From positions 682,001 through 746,000 of the forward strand of contig JAIWNE010000003.1 of assembly GCA_025331445.1 (NCBI GenBank): DNA of 64,000 nt, written 5' to 3'. Made by a program: the position numbers and the translations under genes. This DNA is from Blakeslea trispora. Its lineage: Eukaryota; Mucoromycota; Mucoromycetes; Mucorales; Choanephoraceae. Below are positions 37,829 through 49,020 of the stretch, piece after piece (position 1 is the first letter of the stretch; every line of letters begins with the position of its first letter). The notes under the pieces are model-generated. The model worked only from the letters and a program-made list of their open reading frames with translations. It was not told the DNA's origin and did no database searches.

Positions 37829-38693
37829 TCAACATTGGTCTAAGCATTCCCTTCATCTTCAGTTTTTATCTTTTTTTGTTGTCATTAGCACGTTACGCAT
37901 AGTTAGAGTGCTGATAAATTTTTTATGTTACATTGATTATGCAGAAATTATCAGAGTGCTATATTTTCTTTTGTGTTTTCTATATATTAATGCTGTTGCT
38001 TGCAATTATGAGAATATGCGTTCTATAGGTGCATTGTGTTTATGCATGACTCGCTTAATCATTCTACTTTATTCTTGAATCGTCTGTCATAAAATCATAA
38101 GATCTTGCCATCGTCATTCTTGCAAGTGCTCAAACAATTTATCTATAACAAGTTGAGTACAAAAGGAAAACAAAACTGGTGCGAGCTAGAACAAAAGCAA
38201 TTAACAAAGAGAATGCAGTTCTAATACTTGCTGTTTTGAACTGTCCAAATGTCCAACTTACTACCCCAAGCATCTTTAAAACCCTTTGAGAGAGAGGCAA
38301 ATAGGAACAGAGTGGTGAATGCCAAAAGCTAAGCTATACTAACTTGATGTTTGAAGCAGGATAATTGCTCATGCATTAAAAGAAAATAATCCCAACAGTG
38401 CTTTCTATTGCAAATAGCTTGTCGTAAATCACTTACGTCTCATTCATATGACTAAAGTACAACTTTTTTCACGTCTTTTGGTGCCTTCCTTACATAAGTC
38501 ACATTTGAAGATAAGTGATAAGCACAAGGCATTTAGAGTGATAAATGTGTCTGCTAGGCTGCTTATAGTACATCCATATCAGAAACAGCAAAGACTGTTA
38601 TTTAATAAAATAGACATCAGATTTCTTAAAGAGTGTCTGAATCCGACCGTAAAGAAACTCTGCTTTTTTTTTTCTTTATTTCTCAAATAAACA
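37829..38693. other. Intergenic region upstream of zinc-finger gene
   Basis: Nothing recognised. The 80-codon plus-strand frame at 38448-38690 ends three bases before the zinc-finger start codon and has random composition; it probably lies in promoter or leader sequence. Confidence 0.45.
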
Positions 38694-39771
38694 ATGACGG
38701 ACTTTGAGCAACCAAAACTAGAACACATGCAACAAGATGAGGATCACTCCATCAAGTTAGAGTCAGAGTTAGAGTCAGAAATAGAGTCAGAGGTAGAGCC
38801 AGAGGAATATGTTGTCAAGATAGAGCCAGAAGAATGCTCTGTCAAAGCAGAGCTGGAGGCCGAATCAGAGCAAGATCAAGCTGAACTAGAGTCACTCCAT
38901 TCGCAGCAACCACTTTCAAAATCAACAGATAATGAGCAACTTATTTGTCAGTGGAACAACTGCCTCAAGGTCTTTCCAGACCACCCCTCACTTGCATCTC
39001 ATTTATCAGAAGATCACGTAGGCTGGAAAAAGGGAGGCTACTACTGTGATTGGAATAACTGTGCACGACAAGGAGCGAAATGCCATAATCGATTTGCACT
39101 CATGATGCATCTAAGAATACATACTGGTGAAAAGCCATTTGAGTGCAAAGTACCTGATTGCGGTCTAACGTAAGTTGTGGATCTAACAGGGGCAACTAGC
39201 CAAGTAACTTTTTGTTTCTTTTTCTAGCTTTGGACGAATGGATGCTCTTGTCAGACACAAGAAAATTGAACATGGTGAAGGATTAACGACAATCGAAAAA
39301 CCAACCAAGACAAGTCCTATATCACCTTATCCGGCAAAGAAACCGATGGGCGTGAAGAGACCAGCCTTATTTGACAGCCTATCCAAATCTAAAAAACAAA
39401 AGCATGGAAGCATTCGCAATTCACTGCAGACGACAGATTGGTCTTCCGGCGACGAGCTAGATGAAATTCAGATCAAAGTTGGTTCAAGACAGCCAATGAC
39501 GCCAGGATCCGACTACAGTCAATATAGATTAGCAAGAGCACAACTCCATTATATTCTGAGAGAAAATGAAATGCTGCAGGATGAATATGAAATGGCACAG
39601 AAGAAATTGAAGCGAATGAAGACAGAGCGCAAAGTGTTATTAGAGGCTGCGATGACAGTAGAATACGACGAAATCAATCGCAAAAATCAAGATCACTTAG
39701 AAGATGAGGAAGAGATTGATGTGATGACTGAAGAAAATGACGACTCAATGATACCAGCAGATGACATTTAA
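38694..39771 (+). CDS. C2H2 zinc-finger protein, possibly Iec1-like (INO80 complex)
   Basis: Two exons (38694-39169, 39228-39771) give 339 aa. Residues 20-70 are acidic Glu/Ser repeats (ESELESEIESE). Three C2H2 fingers follow: CQWNNCLKVF...H...H, CDWNNCARQGAKCHNRFALM...H...H, and, after the linker HTGEKPFEC, a third finger split by the intron (CGLTFGRMDALVRHKKIEH). The wide CxWxxC spacing of the first two fingers recalls Gli/Zic and the fission yeast INO80 subunit Iec1, which has the same GEKPF...DALxxH ending. A coiled, basic then acidic C-terminus follows. Nuclear DNA-binding or chromatin role is likely; the Iec1 link is inference from finger layout. The gene is convergent with a small membrane-protein gene 42 bp away. 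Confidence 0.85.
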
Positions 39772-39813
39772 AACGAAATAAACTAGTTCTTTTTTTTTAA
39801 TAAGACGATCAGT

Positions 39814-40091
39814 TTAGACTATACGAACATCTTTGCGAAAATCTTGATAAGAAGGTGGTGGAGGGAGAGGAGAGGAGGGAGTGAAGACAGGGTTAAGATG
39901 ACTAGAATCGAGAGGTAGTAACGGTGGATCCAGATCAATTGGACAGGCTAAATAACGTCAGTATCAATGTAGTTCGTTATTGGGTTTACCAGCTTACTGT
40001 TCTCGGCCCTTTTACGCTTAAAGATGAAGAAGAAAGAAGCAAACAGGAATCCTAGACACAACAGCCATAATACATTGAATTCTGTTGCCAT
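39814..40091 (-). CDS. Small single-pass membrane protein with PPSY motif
   Basis: A two-exon gene (40091-39998 and 39947-39814) of 75 codons, too short to stand out as an open frame. The first exon starts MATEFNVLWLLCLGFLFASF, a hydrophobic segment of about 20 residues followed by the basic stop-transfer stretch FKRKR. The intron is GTAAGC...ATTTAG. The second exon is Pro-rich and contains PPPPSYQD, a PPxY motif of the kind bound by WW domains of Rsp5/Nedd4 ubiquitin ligases, and ends DFRKDVRIV. The layout (short lumen side, one membrane span, cytosolic PPxY) resembles fungal Rsp5 adaptors, though this is inference. Support comes from frame closure, good splice sites and composition. Confidence 0.65.
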
Positions 40092-41335
40092 TGTTAAACA
40101 GAAGAGAAAGACAAAATAAATTAATAACTGTCATAAACGGAGAGTTATTTGAGTTCTGTCTTGCAATATTTTAACTTTCAATAAGGTCATTTGTTTCCTT
40201 AAAGGTAGTTTTTTAAATACGTTAGTTCAAGCGCCTGGAACAACCTTGTATTTATGCTTTTTTTCTTTAACAAAGGGGTTTGTATGTCAGTTTATCGCAT
40301 GTCAAACTTTTGTGCAAATTGGATTGATATTCCTTTTCTTTTTCACTAACGGACACAACAAAAACTTTAATACAGTCCCAATATTTTCTTCCCAGGAATT
40401 GCCAAAATCCAAAAGACTTGTCAAAATCTGATTCTTCTTTTTATCTAAAGTGAATGCGGTTATTATGTTGATTTCTTTACATTTACTTTAAGAGCGACAC
40501 ATTAATTCATAACGATCCATTTGAGAGTTGTTGTATTTTATCTCCGTTGCAAACTTTAAGAGAAAAATTTTTCTATCAGATTTACAGCTACTGTACATTT
40601 CACAAAATCCTGGTCAACTACAATGGATCTTTGAATATATAGTCTTTGCGCTTTCAGTTCGTGAGACGCATTTATTAGTAGTCAATTCTTATATATAGTC
40701 AGCACCGCTGTTCTGATATTGAGACATGAGCAGCAGAGTGTTAGTTTTCTTATTATTCTGTGAGGGTTCGATACACTGCTGATTTGGCATGAGACAAACA
40801 GCGTCTTGATGTAGTCTTCATCTCAAGAGTGAAATGATATGTATCAAATAATAATCAACAAATGTATGGTGCTCAGAACAAATATTCTGTAGCAATACTC
40901 TTTTTACCGTGTCCATACCAAGCGACTTTAATACAGTCAGTAAGCATTCTTTGAGTTTTAGTAGAGGCATATGGCTTTTATTTCTTGTATTGCTTCCCAT
41001 AGCAGAAAGCAACCATAATGGTTTTGCCTTGAACCGTTCACTTTAAATTACATAAATCAATTACACAAGTTAAGCTAGACAATAAAAGACATAACTTCTT
41101 TTGCCATATTAAAACCTATACATTATCTGTAGAAAGGAGGGGCTATATGCATTTGGTTACTTGTGCTTAAATGGGTTTTCAGGAAGAGGAAGATGCCTGT
41201 TTATTAATACGGTTAAAAACAACAATATGGCAAATGCTCTGCCTGTTCGGTAGATTCCAGAAATTCCGGCAAATGTCCGGCCCGGACTTGTAAATAACGT
41301 CTATAATGTTACAGCCATTTGAATAAAATATATGA
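40092..41335. other. Intergenic region, no recognisable gene
   Basis: AT-rich flank between the small membrane-protein gene and the tRNA gene. Short open frames on both strands have no motif. Confidence 0.5.
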
Positions 41336-41408
41336 GGGGCTATGGCCCAATGGATAAGGCGTCTGACTACGAATCAGGAGATTCCAGGTTCGACCCCTGG
41401 TAGCCTCA
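41336..41408 (+). tRNA. tRNA-Arg (anticodon ACG)
   Basis: A 73-nt cloverleaf: acceptor GGGGCTA pairs with TAGCCTC (one G-T pair), D arm around GCCCAATGGATAAGGC, anticodon stem TCTGA/TCAGG with loop CTACGAA giving anticodon ACG at 41369-41371, T arm CCAGG-TTCGACC-CCTGG, discriminator A. No intron. The A34 is expected to be edited to inosine, so it reads CGU, CGC and CGA. Confidence 0.97.
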
Positions 41409-41410
41409 TA

Positions 41411-41416
41411 TTTTTT
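41411..41416 (+). terminator. RNA polymerase III terminator of tRNA-Arg
   Basis: Six T residues starting two bases after the tRNA discriminator base, the normal Pol III stop signal. Confidence 0.85.
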
Positions 41417-41980
41417 ACTTTTTCTTCGAGTTTCAAGTAAACTTCTATCTTTTTCTTTGCGTTAGGGCAATGGTGTTTCTTGTCATCATTGTTTGTATTT
41501 TTTTATGTTTAAGAGAAAGCCGAGACTGTACCAAGTTCAGCAGTAGTTTGTGAAACAGAACAACTAAGTAACAAGATCATCCACAATAAGCACCAAGTCA
41601 AGCTAAGCGAAAACCAAGCATGTAAAAGAGATGGAGCATTTTGAACGTCAAAACTAACGAAGATTGTTTTATTATACACATTGATGATACTTTTTTAAAT
41701 AATTCTTGATTGAAATGTGGGGCGTTATTGACTAGTCTTAAGACAAACAACATGTTCAATAGAGTATATCAAATATCTTATTCCTGTAAGCAAGACAGTA
41801 GTGGGTCTCAACTTCCATCTTGCCCTTGAAGGACTTGGTTTGAAAACACTATGTATAATGCTCTTCGCATTGTTCGATTCTGCCAAGTATCTAGCAGGAT
41901 ACAATCTATTTTGTACTGATGGAAGACATCCTAATTATTCGTTTATTTAACGAAAATCTTCTGTTTGTTGTCACAAGACA
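41417..41980. other. Intergenic region
   Basis: 3' flanks of the tRNA gene and of the methyltransferase fusion gene. Nothing else seen. Confidence 0.5.
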
Positions 41981-43759
41981 CTAAGAAACAACTCTTCTTA
42001 AGACAAGGCATCGATCCCAACCCTGATTGTCTTTACAGACCAAGTACTGACACCAGCCATCATCACACCACACATCTCTGACTCTCTGCATCATACCTCT
42101 GCCACATTCCAATACAACAAAACCGTCTTGCCTTAAAAACTTTGCAGCAACATCTTTGAGTGTATAATACCATTCGTATCCATTTTGATCAGCAAACAAA
42201 GCCTCAGGTGGTTCTTGCTCAAATGTGTTCAATTCTCTCTTTGTTTTAGATACTTTGGCTTGATCTAGGTAAGGTGGATTACATACAAGTACATCGAATG
42301 CTTCTTCAAATTGAGGTAGAGAAAGTGCATTGATATCCTGTGCAAGCCATTTAACTCTGTCGCAATTGTTGTTGGAAAGTAGCTTACTGCTGTTCTCTGC
42401 TGCTATTTTCAAAGCTGCTTCATTGATATCTATGCCTATACCAGTTGCGGATGGTGATAGTTTTTTAAGAATAGAAATTAGCAAATTTCCACACCCTGTA
42501 CCCACATCGAGAATCTTTGCATCTCTTTTGTGAGGCCCAATTGCATCTACAGTAGCAAGAACTAAAGTCTCTGAGCTCCGGCGTGGAATGAGGCAATCTT
42601 TACTGATTTTGAATATGTGGCCACAAAACTCCTTTTGACAAAGTACGTAAGAGGCTACCTGATTTTCTGTGAGCAAATCAGGATTTATACCAGCTTCCTT
42701 GAGCTGCTCAATCTGCTTTTCCTTCTTCTTATTAAAAAACCTCTCTTCACGATCACAGATCACTTTGAATTTTGAAGGTTCTGGTTGTGTAATAGTGATG
42801 GGCAGATTTAAGATTGGATGCATGAACGAGATAGTAATAAGCGACATACACAGTCCTTTATCACTATTCACCTTAAGAGGACAAGTAAATTGTGAATTGC
42901 CAATGATGGGATGGTTAGACTGAGAATAAAAGGCTCGTCTTAAGTTTACACTGTTTAGAGGTGCGTGAAGCGAGAGATCTAAGGAAGAAATGTATCCTGA
43001 ATTATTTGAGGGTGTTTGAGATACAATTGTCATGCTTCGTATGACCTTGCCCGGCACGACTGAATCAGGTTCCGCCGATCTAAAGAATACTGAGATGTCT
43101 GTATCTTCAACAAATCCATGACAAAGCACACGCATCACTATGTCAATTTCCCCTTTGTTGTAGAGCTGTAACATATGTTGCTTGGCATTCTCATTTTTGG
43201 TAACAACGATCTGAGATATACAAATAAAGAAGATGAATGAATGCAAGTTCAGTATAGATTCATGCCGAGCAAAATTACCAGACCAGATGCAGCCTTTTGT
43301 ATGTCGTTGATAGGATATAGCTTTTCCTCTATTGAGCCTCTATTTGCGATGTTGTATCGAACGGCTTTTTCAAACATGACTGGGTTCTATAAGATTGTTA
43401 GCGCTCATCACGCAGTGTCGCAATGTCGACCAACTTACCAGTCCGGAAGGTTTCCAGACAATAGCCAAGTGCTCATCCTCGTAGCAGATGCGTATTGGTA
43501 TTGCCTCTATTTTTCGCGCCTCCTCCAAGTGCTTATCATACTTGATCTCAATGATGTCGCCTGCCTTTATAAACTGGGTTTCTTCAAATACAACGCCATT
43601 TACCGAAATCTCTTTTCTAACAAACGATCGATGAAGATTCTCTTTTGAGGAAAAAAAGTCTCTATGATGCTGCAAGAGGTATTTCCTGATGCGCTGGTTA
43701 TCAGACTCGTTTGGGACAGTTATTTTTAGATAAGAGACGTTGGCTTTGTGTTCACTCAT
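41981..43759 (-). CDS. Fusion protein: S4/RluA-like (probably inactive) domain plus HemK/PrmC-type methyltransferase
   Basis: Three exons (43759-43439, 43386-43279, 43210-41981) give 552 aa. Residues 1-75 resemble an S4 RNA-binding domain (RIRKYLLQHHRDFF, RKEISVNGVVF, IKAGDIIEIKYD). A RluA-family pseudouridine synthase core follows (IRICYEDEHLAIVWKPSGL, ASGLIVVTKNENAK, HPIIGNSQF), but the RLD catalytic motif is replaced by NDIQKAASG, so the essential Asp is missing. From about residue 305 comes a HemK/PrmC-like methyltransferase: DCLIPRRSSETLV, DVGTGCGNLLISIL (SAM-binding motif I), GIDINEAALKIA, and VCNPPYL (NPPY motif that positions the methylated amide). HemK enzymes methylate the GGQ glutamine of release factors; here an RNA-related target is inferred from the fusion. 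Both introns fall inside the RluA part and keep phase 0. Confidence 0.88.
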
Positions 43760-44089
43760 TGTCTGTCGAAATAGAGAAAAAACAAAACAAAGTAAGATCA
43801 CAACAAAAGAAGGTCACACTGCAGTTTTGATTCCCAGTTTTATTCAAAGTAAGTTCCTTTCATGAAGTGTGTATAAAGAATACAAGGTATAGTGTAAGAG
43901 GGGGTTTCTTTTTTCATCAATTCCATCAGCACAGAGAGAAAGAGAGAAAGAGAGAGAGGCAACAGCACTGTATGTAAGCATCAGTGCATCAATGCCAAAT
44001 ATGTACAAGCTACTGATCATATTGAAAAAAAAAAGAAGCAAAAGAGGGGTGTATGTGTGTTGAACTATACTAAGAACAAACCAAGTAAT
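43760..44089. other. Short intergenic region between tandem minus-strand genes
   Basis: 330 bp containing the promoter of the fusion gene and the 3' end of the FetB-like gene, with an imperfect GAGAGAAA purine tract near 43935-43960. Confidence 0.5.
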
Positions 44090-45375
44090 TTAGTTGTTCA
44101 ACAATGGTCTACGCTGATCTTCATTATGATCATCATCTTCCTGATCAACAGGTTCGTATCTTCCTTTCTTTTGGCCCTTTCTGAATGGCATGCAACACAG
44201 AATATAAGCGACTCCATGCCAGGCTGAAACAAATAAACCTTTGATATCTTGAAACAGACTGGCTCGACCACTAATAATTCTTTCTGGTCTTAATCGGTGG
44301 CGATTATCTATCATGGCACGGATGCATGTTACAACGGCACTTAGTACACCTAAAGCTGTGCTAGCTGAGATTAAGAACATGATAATTTGTTGGTATTTGA
44401 CTGCATTGCTGACAGGTGCGCCACCCAAGATTTGACCAGTCATCATACCGGGGATAGCAATCAGACCAATCACAGACATCTGATTGATGGTAGGCAACAT
44501 AGATAATCTAACAGCTTCAATAGCAATTGATTGTCCTGCTTCCCAGCGACTAGCACCGAAAGCCAAGTAAGTCTCGATTTGTTCTCTACGGTTGCTAACA
44601 CTAGACAAAACAGAGCTGAGGGCAACAGCCATACCACTCATAGCATTGCCCAAAAGCATGCCCATGGTAGGAATAAAAATCTCAGGAATCCAAAAGGGTT
44701 TCTGTTTCATGGCAAATCGAGTACCAATGATGCCAACAACGAGAGTAGCAATACCAGAAGAAAACAATACGGACAAGAACTATAGTATTTGTGTAAGTCA
44801 TGAAAAGCCAAGTATGTCTCTTTCTTCTTAAAACCTACCATGCCTTTGTATGACTGCTTAGACTTATTATAAACAGTCTCATAGGCACCGAGAAGAATTA
44901 GGACAACTAGTAAATTTGTTTAGTTATTGCTGTATATACGTCATTTCATCGTATTTACAGGTCATGAAAAGTACCAGTGCTGGATGTCTAGCTTTAAATA
45001 CATCTTCTAAAATGAAACCCTATCAATTTTAACCAACCAACTTCAGCTCACAAGAAAAATAATAAAAATAATCAAAAGGCTTTCATCAAACTCACCATAA
45101 GCGTTAGTTGAATCAAACAACGGATAGCAGCGATAATCAATGTCTTCTCAAGCTTCAAGCCTAAAACGAGAGAGATTCCGCCTAAAAAAAAAAGAAATTG
45201 ATTGTCAGGCAAATGGTAGAAAGTCAAAATGAAGAATTGTACCATTGATAAGAATGAAGGATGATGCAATAGCAACATTAACCCAGCTGAGGGTAGGAGC
45301 AGCACCTGGTTTGTCTCCTTCTTTTCCTATTGTAGTTATGTTGGCTACAAGATCAAGTATTGTGTTCGAATCCAT
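44090..45375 (-). CDS. FetB/UPF0014 family membrane permease (ALS3/STAR-like)
   Basis: Five exons (45375-45243, 45181-45096, 45019-44959, 44906-44839, 44779-44090) close in frame at 345 aa (bacterial FetB is about 260). Several membrane segments are visible (WVNVAIASSFILINGGISLV, AAIRCLIQLTLMGF, VLFSSGIATLVVGIIGTR, MSVIGLIAIPGMMTGQILGG). The motifs GMLLGNAMSG, LAFGASRWEA and LPTINQMSVIGLIAIPGMMTG are hallmarks of UPF0014. In E. coli the FetA-FetB pair exports iron; plant ALS3/STAR2 homologues give aluminium tolerance. No ATPase partner is encoded nearby, so it must be elsewhere. The C-terminus has an extra basic then acidic tail ending RRPLLNN, likely cytosolic. It is divergent from the SET-domain gene across 431 bp. 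Confidence 0.93.
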
Positions 45376-45806
45376 TGTTCAAAATAAACAAAACGTAAGG
45401 AAAAGGGAAAAAAAAAAAGAAAAATCAGTAAAACAAGTTAGTTAAAACTTAAAGAGACGAAAAAAAAAATTTACCCGGTTTCTGCCTGAGCTATTGGACG
45501 CTGTACTTTAAACATATTCTGAATGTAAATCTAATCGTTTTCTGCAATATCACTTTCGATTTGACATCTTTGAGCTACACTAATCGGTTTGACAGTATAA
45601 TTGAGATACTCTAAAAGAAAGGAAGAAAAAGGAAGCAAAAGTGCGCAAGTATTCAGCTTCAAGAATTGAAGCAGATGCTAATAGACATAAATCTTTAGTT
45701 CCACTTATAATTTTTTTGTACTGCCGAAAATTTTTTAGCTTTTCCTCTCTCTCTCTCTGTACTCTCGTTACTCTCTCTCTTTTTTTTTTTTTCTTTGTGG
45801 AATAAA
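45376..45806. promoter_or_regulatory. Shared intergenic promoter region of divergent FetB-like and SET-domain genes
   Basis: 431 bp between two divergent start codons. It contains CT-dinucleotide runs and a T11-T12 tract directly upstream of the SET-domain gene (45757-45793) and A-rich tracts on the other side, typical pyrimidine-rich fungal leaders. No TATA box stands out. Confidence 0.5.
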
Positions 45807-47961
45807 ATGACAGCTGAAAAAACAAGCGCATATATAAAATGGATACTTGATAATGGTGGTAGCATGAAAAAGATTGAGATTAGAAATGGTAGGTATATAA
45901 CTGATAGTGTTAGTATGTTTACTGATATCATCTGTTATTAGATAGTGAAGATATTGACAGTGGTATCTATGCAACTGAGCAAGTGGAAGACGGTGAAGGT
46001 TTTTTCACCATCCCTTTCAAAATTTGCATTTCAGAGCGTATTGCCCGTCAAGTATTCCCTTCTTGCAGTAACTATTCTGGTCAGGGCGTATCTGCCTTCT
46101 TCTTGTTACTTGAGAAGATGAAAGGGGAAGAGTCTTTCTATTGGCCTTACATTAATATCCTTCCAAAGTCAATTAAAACAGCCATGTCTTTTGACGAAAA
46201 CGATCTTGCGTATATTAAGAACACAAACTTAGAGTCTGTTGTAAAAGAAAGAAAAGCAAATCTTCATGCAGAATACAAAGGAATTTTGAGTCAATTGCCT
46301 GAAACAGTAAATCGGGAAAACATGACTTGGTAAGACACACTACTTTGGGCAGACAATTGACTCATTAACAAAATCAAAACACAATTATACAGGGAAGAAT
46401 TTCTTTGGAGCTATTCCGTTTTCTCATCTCGTGCATTTCCTTATACACTGATTGATCCTCATACTGAAGATCAATCAGCACAGGTGCTGTGTCCTTTGGC
46501 CGATGCTCTCAACCACAAGCCCAACACAAAAATCACATGGTCTAGAGAAGGCAATGTAGATAATGGCTCCCTTACCTTTATCGCAGGTGAAGCGTATAGC
46601 GCAGGCGATCAGGTCTTCAATAACTATGGACCAAAGGTACACATTTTTACTGTTTTATTTTTTTTTCTCTAGATATATAGTAACATGTACTCATTATTCC
46701 CCTACCTTCTTGTATAGTCAAATGAAGAGTGTAAGTTTACATATATCTGAGTTTTATAGACCACCTTTGCTAATGCACATGAGCAGTACTACTAGGTTAT
46801 GGTTTTTGCTTTGAGGTATAATAGATTATTTATTTTTGTCCTCTATTCTAAACAATGATACTAACCAGTTTTAACAAAGCACAATGAACATGACTTTGTT
46901 GCACTGAAGACCAACTTCTCGCAGGATCCTAATGGTCAATCTAAACTAGACATTTTGAATCAATGCCAGATATCATCTGGCAACGTAGATCCTTTCACTT
47001 TCTACATCCATAGACATGACATCCCTCATGCATTCCTCAAAATGATGCGTGTACTTGTTATGAACCCGATGGAAGTGAAATTTTATTTACAGTGCACAAA
47101 AGATTCATTGCTAGACTTTATTGGCTACAGAAACGAAATAATGGCTTTGAATGTCACTATTTCCCTTTTACAAGGTCGCTTTAGCGCATTAAGAGCTATT
47201 GATTTTCAGAACACAAGCGAATTAAAGCCCTGGCAAAAATATGCATTGATGTATCGCAAAGGCAAGCATATTGAGTTACGCATGTAGCAAAACTTCTCAC
47301 TATCAATCAACCCAATTTAGGACAGGAAGATGTTTTTGAATCTGCAATCCAAAAAATTGAAGAAATGAAGCGCTTATTGATACAAAGAATGAGACAAGAT
47401 CAAGAAGAAAAATCAATTGCCCCTGTTGCACCATTCATAACCATTCTGAACCCTTCTCATCCCTTTTCTTCAATTGACATTAATCTGGACGATTCATTTT
47501 ATACGCTGGATCAAGTGGTTATTACTGTTCAAAGCATTCTAAAAAAAAATCCTGCTTTAGAACAGATCGTCAAAGATAACTTTGACGAGATGGAATCCGA
47601 AAAAGACATTATTATGATGCTCGGATTGATCAAGGAAAACGCAAAGTCAGACAGTCAATATAGAGAATTCTTTGATAAGGCAACTGAAAGAGCTATTAGG
47701 TAACCTAAGTTATGTTTCTCACTATATGTGTCATTTATACGTATCTTTTATACGACTAGGGACAAGGACTTAGAAGAGATTGAAGATGATGTTTTAGAAG
47801 AGTTGCAAGAGATGTATGAATCCATGGTACCTGCTTTTGCAGAAGCATATCCATCTGAGTTCGATCTGGGCATGTATAGTATAGAGGCATTTGTATGGGC
47901 AGATTATATCATCAGTAACTACTCACTGTCTGGTAATTTATTTGCGATTGTACCCTTCTAA
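45807..47961 (+). CDS. SET-domain protein N-lysine methyltransferase (Rubisco LSMT/Rkm/SETD3-like)
   Basis: Predicted SAM-dependent protein methyltransferase. Eight exons (45807-45888, 45942-46329, 46393-46636, 46718-46730, 46787-46815, 46880-47261, 47288-47699, 47760-47961) give 583 aa. The SET domain is split as in this family: the start (YATEQVEDGEGFFTIPF), then SYSVFSSRAFPYTL, LADALNHKPNT (the N-H-x-P cofactor motif), GDQVFNNYGPKSNEELLLGYG, the catalytic Tyr region, and a helical Rubisco-LSMT substrate-binding domain. Exon 4 is only 13 nt. To keep the frame, a 26-nt intron with a GC donor (47262-47287, GCAAGC...ATGTAG) is needed; without it a stop follows at once. Substrate is unknown; yeast relatives modify ribosomal proteins and elongation factors. 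Confidence 0.85.
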
Positions 47962-48316
47962 GAAAATAAATGTGTCCAGAAGCCAAAATACATTGCATTA
48001 GTGATGATGATGCTTAAGATAGTTAGAAAAAAGAGCACTGCTAATCAAGAACAAAAATACAAAAATGCAATTTGATGCTATGTGGCGCATCTACTAGTTT
48101 CATCAAGCATCTTGATGAATACCTTATTCTATGAATTCATGATGGTCGTCTTCAAGGGGAGAACAAGTAAACAAGCTCTCGATCTTCATTTTTGTTACTA
48201 CACTTATCCTTAACTGGTCAAAGTGTTGTAAGCTAGAGAATCATTAAGGCACATTCTCAATTGTTGTCTTGTATGTCTTTCAATCCCTACCTGAAGAAAG
48301 TTAAAATGTAATCAGT
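47962..48316. other. Intergenic region downstream of the SET-domain gene
   Basis: AT-rich 3' flank with no recognisable feature. Confidence 0.5.
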
Positions 48317-48475
48317 TTAAAGAGAGCAGCATTTGCCTTCTACTAATGTGTAGCTGCCATCTTTAACCATATACCAAACAGCAGAAGAAGGAGCACCAAG
48401 CGAGACCAATTTATCAAGTATGGCTTCGTCGCACACAATAGATGGATGATGGGTGTTGGGCTTCTTAAATCCTAC
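48317..48475 (-). CDS. Last exon of an unrecognised small minus-strand gene
   Basis: The minus strand shows a clearly coding-like block ending in TAA: GFKKPNTHHPSIVCDEAILD, then LVSLGAPSSAVWYMVKDG and a Cys-Cys-Ser-Leu end. It starts after an acceptor-like TTTAG or TAG. An upstream exon around 48600-48843 is likely; joining at the GTAATG donor near 48627 to the acceptor ending at 48472 keeps the frame (giving ...LCLGDYSVGFKK), but other joins are possible and I cannot fix the start. No domain is recognised. The upstream 101-codon frame (48538-48843) partly represents that exon plus intron. Confidence 0.4.
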   Translation of the reverse strand, partial: VGFKKPNTHHPSIVCDEAILDKLVSLGAPSSAVWYMVKDGSYTLVEGKCCSL

Positions 48476-49020
48476 CTAAATCATGTCAAAATAATATGCT
48501 TCATTGAGAATCTTCAACGGGTAATCTGGCTACAGTGCTAACCAAGATTTATTAGGTGCCAGAGCTTAAATGGGTGACAGGAATAGCAACTTTGATTAGT
48601 TATAAACATCCAATCATGCTGCTCATTACCGACGGAGTAGTCCCCCAGACACAGCAGCCCCGCCCATAAATGTACCTTTCGGGATCCTAATGTTTCTAAA
48701 AAACACGAGAAGCAAAAGGCGAGCGCTCTTAAACTGTACATGAGAATAGATACAATATATGGTAATCGCAATTTAAATTCCTGTGTAAATATATATACGA
48801 ATTTGATAGTCAAAGTGCAAGAGAGAGCTCTCTGTTCAACCAAACTTATGTTTTTGACATAAAGGGTACTTTCTTTTAATTAAACCCTAATTTCGACTTT
48901 TTTTTTGTTGTTGTTACTGTAAGCTTTATTTTCATTTTCACTTAGTGTAACTCTCCCCCTTTTTTTTATTGACTCTCTCTCTCTCTTTTCAAAAAGTTCG
49001 AAATAGAGAAAAAGAGTTCA

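Noticed and set aside
44531..44831. Plus-strand frames inside the FetB-like gene
   Set aside because: Antisense shadows of the membrane-protein coding exon.
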